A stretch of DNA of 9,331 bases from Alphaproteobacteria bacterium (lineage in GTDB: Bacteria > Pseudomonadota > Alphaproteobacteria > Elsterales > Elsteraceae). The stretch lies in assembly GCA_013297545.1 (NCBI GenBank), contig JAAFHH010000095.1, positions 1 through 9,331 on the forward strand, given 5' to 3'. The notes beneath the pieces are model-generated. The model saw only the letters and a program-made list of their open reading frames with translations. It did no database searches and had not been told where the DNA came from. How positions within the stretch are numbered: the stretch's first letter is position 1; each line of letters starts with the position of its first letter. The position numbers and the translations under genes are program-made. Below, one piece after another: positions 6,620 to 9,331 of the stretch.

Positions 6620-6674
6620 CTCAGAGACCAGGCCTGGGAACCTGACTCGCCGCGTCGGCAGAAAGCAGTCTCGA

Positions 6675-7476
6675 TTAATCGCCATCCAGAAGCCGGGCAA
6701 TGGTGGCGGAAACCGAGCTTGCTGCATCGATGAGAGTCGCATTCGGGGTGACAACATAGTGACGGCGCAAGACCCCTCGCGTGGCGTGACCGAGCAGCGC
6801 TGCAATCACTGGGTCGGCAATGCCGGATTCAGCCGTGATGCTTGCAAAGGTCCGGCGCAGATCATGCGACCGGGCATCAGCAAGCTCAGCCGCTAAAAAG
6901 AGGCGTTCGATCGGCTTCTTCATGTCCGCGGGTGCTGACTTTGTGCCATTCGGAAATACCCAATCACTGGTACGCGGCAACCCCATTAAGAGTTCAACTG
7001 CCGACTGACCAATAGCACGTACACTCCGCCCCGTCTTAGTCTGGCCCAGCTTGAGGCAACTACCGCTTTGATCAACTTCGCGCCATTGCAGCCGTTCCGC
7101 TTCGCCTCGTCGCAGCCCGGTTAACGCAATCAGCCGCAAACAGGCCGTTGCTGCTGAATGGGACTGAGCGTGTTCCTTTAAGACCGAACCCAGTCGCTTC
7201 TTTCGGTTTGCGGGTCCCGGCCAGCAGCAACCTCAGCCAGCCGCGTTCGCGCCAGCGCCCGAGCCTCATCGGGAATCAGAACCCCGACGGCGCCAAGAAC
7301 CATCCGGCGCGTGCTGCCTTGTCTTGTGCTGTTCGGAATTGAACGATGTACCTGCTGCCGGTCCCGCCCTTCGGCACCCGCAGACCAAAACCTGGGAGCA
7401 GGTCATCCCAAACGAACCGCTCACGAACCGAGTCTGCAACCAGGCCGTCGATCAAGCGCTTAGTCAGCTTAGGCAT
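6675..7476 (-). pseudogene. tyrosine recombinase (island integrase), frameshifted and internally deleted
   Basis: The start at 7476 encodes the usual arm-binding N-terminus of tRNA-targeting integrases (MPKLTKRLIDGLVADSV, then WDDLLPGFGLRVPKGG). The reading frame breaks near 7273-7283 in a G-run of four: the family sequence continues in another frame as VLIPDEARALARTRLAEVAA-GRDP. That frame soon ends, and the protein resumes in the third frame near 7200 with NRKKRLGSVLKEHAQSH. About 100 residues of core-binding domain are missing at this junction. The catalytic domain then looks complete: GLRRGE with the first Arg, TKTGRSVR with Lys, HDLRRTFA with His-x-x-Arg, LGHATRGV with His, and RRHYV with the nucleophile Tyr, ending at the TAA 6675-6677. 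An ATG at 7139 could start a 154-residue catalytic fragment, but it would lack DNA-binding parts. It lies beside the tRNA-Val remnant, as island integrases usually do beside their att site. Confidence 0.85.
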
Positions 7477-7500
7477 TTTGGATCACCATAAAGCTAGATT

Positions 7501-7627
7501 TTGGAAGCACATTGGAAGCAGTTGGAAGCAAAACCATGCACTTTCCACAATGGCCCGCAACATATAGATCACTTTTTTTTATATGAAAATCATACCTTTA
7601 GCAAGGTCGCGCAAGCTCTTGGAAGCA
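7501..7627. repeat. TTGGAAGCA repeats, probable integrase arm-type sites
   Basis: The 9-mer TTGGAAGCA occurs at 7501-7509, 7512-7520, 7522-7530 and 7619-7627, all in the same orientation. The first three are 10-11 bp apart, so they fall on one face of the helix. The cluster lies between the integrase start and the tRNA-Val fragment, exactly where arm-type binding sites of a tyrosine integrase att region are expected. The stretch 7550-7610 is AT-rich with an eight-T run and holds no gene. Confidence 0.6.
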
Positions 7628-7641
7628 GCCGCAAACTGGCC

Positions 7642-7695
<54 letters not shown>

Positions 7696-7768
7696 TTCCT
7701 CTCAATGGGTTGGGACGATCCTGGGCGGGGCCTGGGGTCGTGGTAGGCGGCCGCAAGGCCTGGGTGGG

Positions 7769-8110
7769 TCATGCCCGGAGGCGATCGCATACGGCCGCGT
7801 CACTGTTGATCGAGAACAGCACCCGATCGCGCTCGATGAGGGCGCGAAACGCGGCTGCCACAGGTGCCAGGTCCACCACATCCACCGTGTAGGGCAGATC
7901 ACTGTCTTCAAACGCGTCAGCGAGTGCCGCGAGCTCGGCTTGGATGAGCGGCCGGCCCGTTTCAATTGCAAGGTCGAGGTCCGATCCGCGGCCGGCAGTG
8001 CCGGTGGCGCGCGAGCCGAACACCCTGACCGTCGCGTGGGCAGGCAAGACAGCGCTGAGGATATCGCGCACGATCGCGGCATCCTGCGGACGCAGAACGG
8101 GCAGGCTCAT
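7769..8110 (-). CDS. mntA: MntA-type minimal nucleotidyltransferase antitoxin
   Basis: MNT-family proteins paired with HepT act as antitoxins by AMPylating a tyrosine on the HEPN RNase. The 113-residue protein has the polymerase-beta nucleotidyltransferase signature: GSRATGTAGRGSDLDLAIE with G32-S33 and metal-binding D44 and D46, and a third acidic site in YTVDVVDL (D77). All three acidic positions are present, so activity is likely. The start overlaps the hepT stop by four bases (ATGA, 8107-8110), giving tight coupling with toxin first and antitoxin second. It lies 73 bases outside the tRNA-Val remnant; that gap holds no gene, only a small GGCC-GCAA-GGCC hairpin at about 7751-7762. Confidence 0.9.
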   Translation of the reverse strand: MSLPVLRPQDAAIVRDILSAVLPAHATVRVFGSRATGTAGRGSDLDLAIETGRPLIQAELAALADAFEDSDLPYTVDVVDLAPVAAAFRALIERDRVLFSINSDAAVCDRLRA

Positions 8111-8517
8111 GACCCGGCTACCTGCCGTCGCTTGATTTCCCTCAGCACGGCTGCCGCCTCGTCCCGGAAGCTCGCAATGCCTGCGAACACCTGGTTCGCC
8201 GTCGCGGCGTCGTAGCTGTGGCTGGTGGCGTTGCGATCATCGCGGAACGTGCGCCAGATCGCCCACTCGCTCAGCACCACGCCGCGCGCATACCCAAGGC
8301 GAGTGAGGTCTGGGAAGGAGAGATCGCGCACCACGTCAGCGGTCGGCTCGGTCGCCATCAGGTACCGGCGCGAGGCCTTGTGGGTGAGCTCGTAGGTGTA
8401 TTCGAAGCGCTGGATGGCAGCATCCCGAATGAACGCGTCGCCAGCCCGCTGGGCGTGGGCATCCAAAGCTCCGGTCAGCGACGCGATCGCGAGTTCAAGC
8501 GAGGTGACATCGATCAT
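8107..8517 (-). CDS. hepT: HepT-like HEPN RNase toxin (HI0074 family)
   Basis: HEPN toxins of this type cleave RNA as dimers until AMPylated by the paired MNT protein. The 136-residue, mostly helical protein shows AIQRFEYTYELTHKASRRYL (about 34-53), typical of the HI0074 nucleotidyltransferase substrate-binding family. The HEPN active-site motif is RNATSHSY at 95-102, i.e. R95-x4-H100-x-Y102. The tyrosine in that motif is next to or equivalent to the one AMPylated in the studied HepT/MntA pair. With Arg, His and Tyr all present, an active toxin is predicted. The ATG at 8517 is the only plausible start and has a weak AAGAG upstream. The gene lies between tRNA-Ser and mntA, in a typical spot for accessory genes near tRNAs. 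Confidence 0.88.
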   Translation of the reverse strand: MIDVTSLELAIASLTGALDAHAQRAGDAFIRDAAIQRFEYTYELTHKASRRYLMATEPTADVVRDLSFPDLTRLGYARGVVLSEWAIWRTFRDDRNATSHSYDAATANQVFAGIASFRDEAAAVLREIKRRQVAGS

Positions 8518-8573
8518 TGCTGCGCTCTTACCAGGCGGTCGTGTCCAACCCGGGGCAGACTGGTCGAATTCAC

Positions 8574-8664
8574 TGGCGGAGGGGGCGGGATTCGAACCCG
8601 CGAGGGGCTGTTAACCCCTACACACTTTCCAGGCGTGCGCCATCGACCACTCGGCCACCCCTCC
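8574..8664 (-). tRNA. tRNA-Ser (GGA)
   Basis: The minus strand reads acceptor GGAGGGG at 8664-8658, D arm GCCGAGTGGTCGATGGC, anticodon stem CACGC, loop CTGGAAA with anticodon GGA, then GTGTG. A long class II variable arm follows (AGGGG-TTAACAG-CCCCT), then T arm GCGGG-TTCGAAT-CCCGC, acceptor CCCCTCC, discriminator G and encoded CCA at 8576-8574. All stems pair, with one G-U in the anticodon stem. It is an intact gene, unlike the two tRNA fragments nearby, and reads toward hepT. Confidence 0.95.
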
Positions 8665-8743
8665 GGAGGGCGCGGAGCATAGCCAAAACGCGCGAGGTTT
8701 CAAGCGCTACCGCTTGGGGCGGGGTGGTGTTAGCGTCTTCGCG

Positions 8744-9049
8744 ATGATCCGCACCACCCTTCGCATCCTCGGCTTTGTGCTGCTCGCCCTCGGCCTGTTC
8801 CTGTTGTTCCGCGATTTCTGGGCGAGCCTGGAGGCGCGCGAGCTCACCTTCGTGGCCGGCGGCGAGCTTTGGTACCGGCTGCATCCGGGCAGTCTCAACC
8901 TCTTGCAGGCCGGCATTCAGCGCAATGTCGCCCCAGAGATCTGGGATCCTGGCATCGTCGCCGTGCTGTTGGCACCGGCGAGTGTGATCCTGTCGGTGCT
9001 GGGCATTCTGTTGATGGTCGTCTCCCGCCGCCGCCGCCGCCGTGGCTGA
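8744..9049 (+). CDS. small inner-membrane protein, function unknown
   Basis: The 101-residue product has two clear hydrophobic segments: residues 6-23 (LRILGFVLLALGLFLLF) and about 70-93 (GIVAVLLAPASVILSVLGILLMVV). A hydrophilic loop lies between them (LWYRLHPGSLNLLQAG, then VAPEIWDPG), and the protein ends in a run of arginines (SRRRRRRG), which places the C-terminus in the cytoplasm. I recall similar two-helix proteins with an LWDP-like motif in alphaproteobacteria, without known function. The ATG at 8744 is preferred; a TTG at 8714 could add ten residues. It overlaps the following transporter gene by 8 bases, so they are likely co-transcribed. The region between tRNA-Ser and this gene (8665-8743) probably carries its promoter, but no clear boxes are visible. 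Confidence 0.8.
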   Translation: MIRTTLRILGFVLLALGLFLLFRDFWASLEARELTFVAGGELWYRLHPGSLNLLQAGIQRNVAPEIWDPGIVAVLLAPASVILSVLGILLMVVSRRRRRRG

Positions 9050-9331
9050 GCGGCCAGCGGTCGCAGCACCGCTGGTGTTGATGCTGGCGGTGCAGACCCT
9101 GTCGTCCATGGCAGCACTGACCGTGCCGGTGATGGCACCGGCAATCCGGGCCGATCTCGGGCTGCCCGATGGCATGGTTGGGCTCTACACGGCCCTGCTC
9201 TACGGCGGGGCGATGGTCACCTCGATCCTCGGTGGCGCTGCTGTGCCGATGTTGGGCGCGGTGCGCGCGAGCCAGCTCTGTCTCGTGCTGGCAGCCCTTG
9301 CCATGATGTCGACCATGGCGGCGGCCCTCGT
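9042..9331 (+). CDS. MFS transporter, N-terminal part (runs off the window)
   Basis: From the GTG at 9042, about 96 codons read VAERPAVAAPLVLMLAVQTL, then SMAALTVPVMAPAIRADLGLP, GMVGLYTALLYGGAMVTSIL and GAVRASQLCLVLAALAMMST. This gives three hydrophobic helices with the spacing of a major facilitator transporter: TM1, a loop with a RADLGLP-type segment, TM2, the short loop GGAAVPMLGAVRASQ in place of the classic G-x-x-x-D-R motif, and TM3. The substrate cannot be told from this fragment; the start resembles the cyanate/nitrate-like or sugar-efflux branches. GTG is chosen because it is the first start after the hydrophobic upstream gene and overlaps it by 8 bases. Confidence 0.8.
   Translation, partial: MAERPAVAAPLVLMLAVQTLSSMAALTVPVMAPAIRADLGLPDGMVGLYTALLYGGAMVTSILGGAAVPMLGAVRASQLCLVLAALAMMSTMAAAL

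Noticed and set aside
6438..6896. 152-codon plus-strand open frame
   Set aside because: The IS66 similarity is in a different frame, and the second half is antisense to the integrase catalytic domain.
7501..7627. TTGGAAGCA repeats as a CRISPR array
   Set aside because: The repeats are 9 bp with 1-2 bp between three of them; there are no spacers of 25-40 bp and no cas genes.
8618..9175. 185-codon minus-strand open frame opposite the membrane protein and MFS gene
   Set aside because: The plus-strand frames encode clear transmembrane segments and overlap by 8 bases as an operon; the antisense product is low-complexity Ala/Gln/Arg.

Overview
The window looks like chromosomal DNA of a GC-rich proteobacterium, most likely an alphaproteobacterium. 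The basis is pervasive G/C at third codon positions, ATG/GTG starts with GTGA or ATGA overlaps, and the style of the Dha, HipA and integrase proteins. No species can be named from the sequence alone.

Region 1 (1-4340, + strand) is a compact operon for PTS-dependent dihydroxyacetone (DHA) phosphorylation: dhaL, dhaM (EIIA-type domain only), a stand-alone HPr, a stand-alone Enzyme I, a small helix-turn-helix protein, and dhaK. Together they encode a whole phosphorelay: PEP -> EI (His181) -> HPr (His20) -> DhaM (His10) -> DhaL-bound ADP/ATP -> DHA held on DhaK (His215). Key residues are visible in every member. In E. coli the DhaM, HPr and EI-like parts are fused in one protein; here they are three genes.

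Region 2 (about 4341-7695) is a decayed integrative element. It is bounded by two 50-nt 3' halves of different tRNA genes in mirror orientation: initiator tRNA-Met (4496-4545, minus) and tRNA-Val(GAC) (7646-7695, plus). Both start exactly at the anticodon stem. Inside lie a HipB/HipA-type toxin-antitoxin pair with a visible promoter and candidate operator, the C-terminal remnant of an IS66-family transposase, and a tyrosine integrase pseudogene that has lost its core-binding domain and carries a frameshift. Next to the integrase are four copies of TTGGAAGCA, three of them one helical turn apart, which look like integrase arm-binding sites. Because the two tRNA halves are inverted and come from different tRNAs, they cannot be attL and attR of one simple insertion. 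The region is probably a fusion or rearrangement of the ends of two elements.

Region 3 (7696-8664, minus strand) holds a second toxin-antitoxin pair, HepT (HEPN RNase) and MntA (minimal nucleotidyltransferase), then an intact tRNA-Ser(GGA).

Region 4 (8744-9331, + strand) is ordinary chromosome: a small two-helix membrane protein and the start of an MFS transporter, overlapping by 8 nt.

The most unusual structure is the mirror-image pair of tRNA halves around a stranded toxin-antitoxin locus and a dead integrase. No wholly new gene system is evident, although the small HTH protein inside the DHA operon has no assigned role that I can name.
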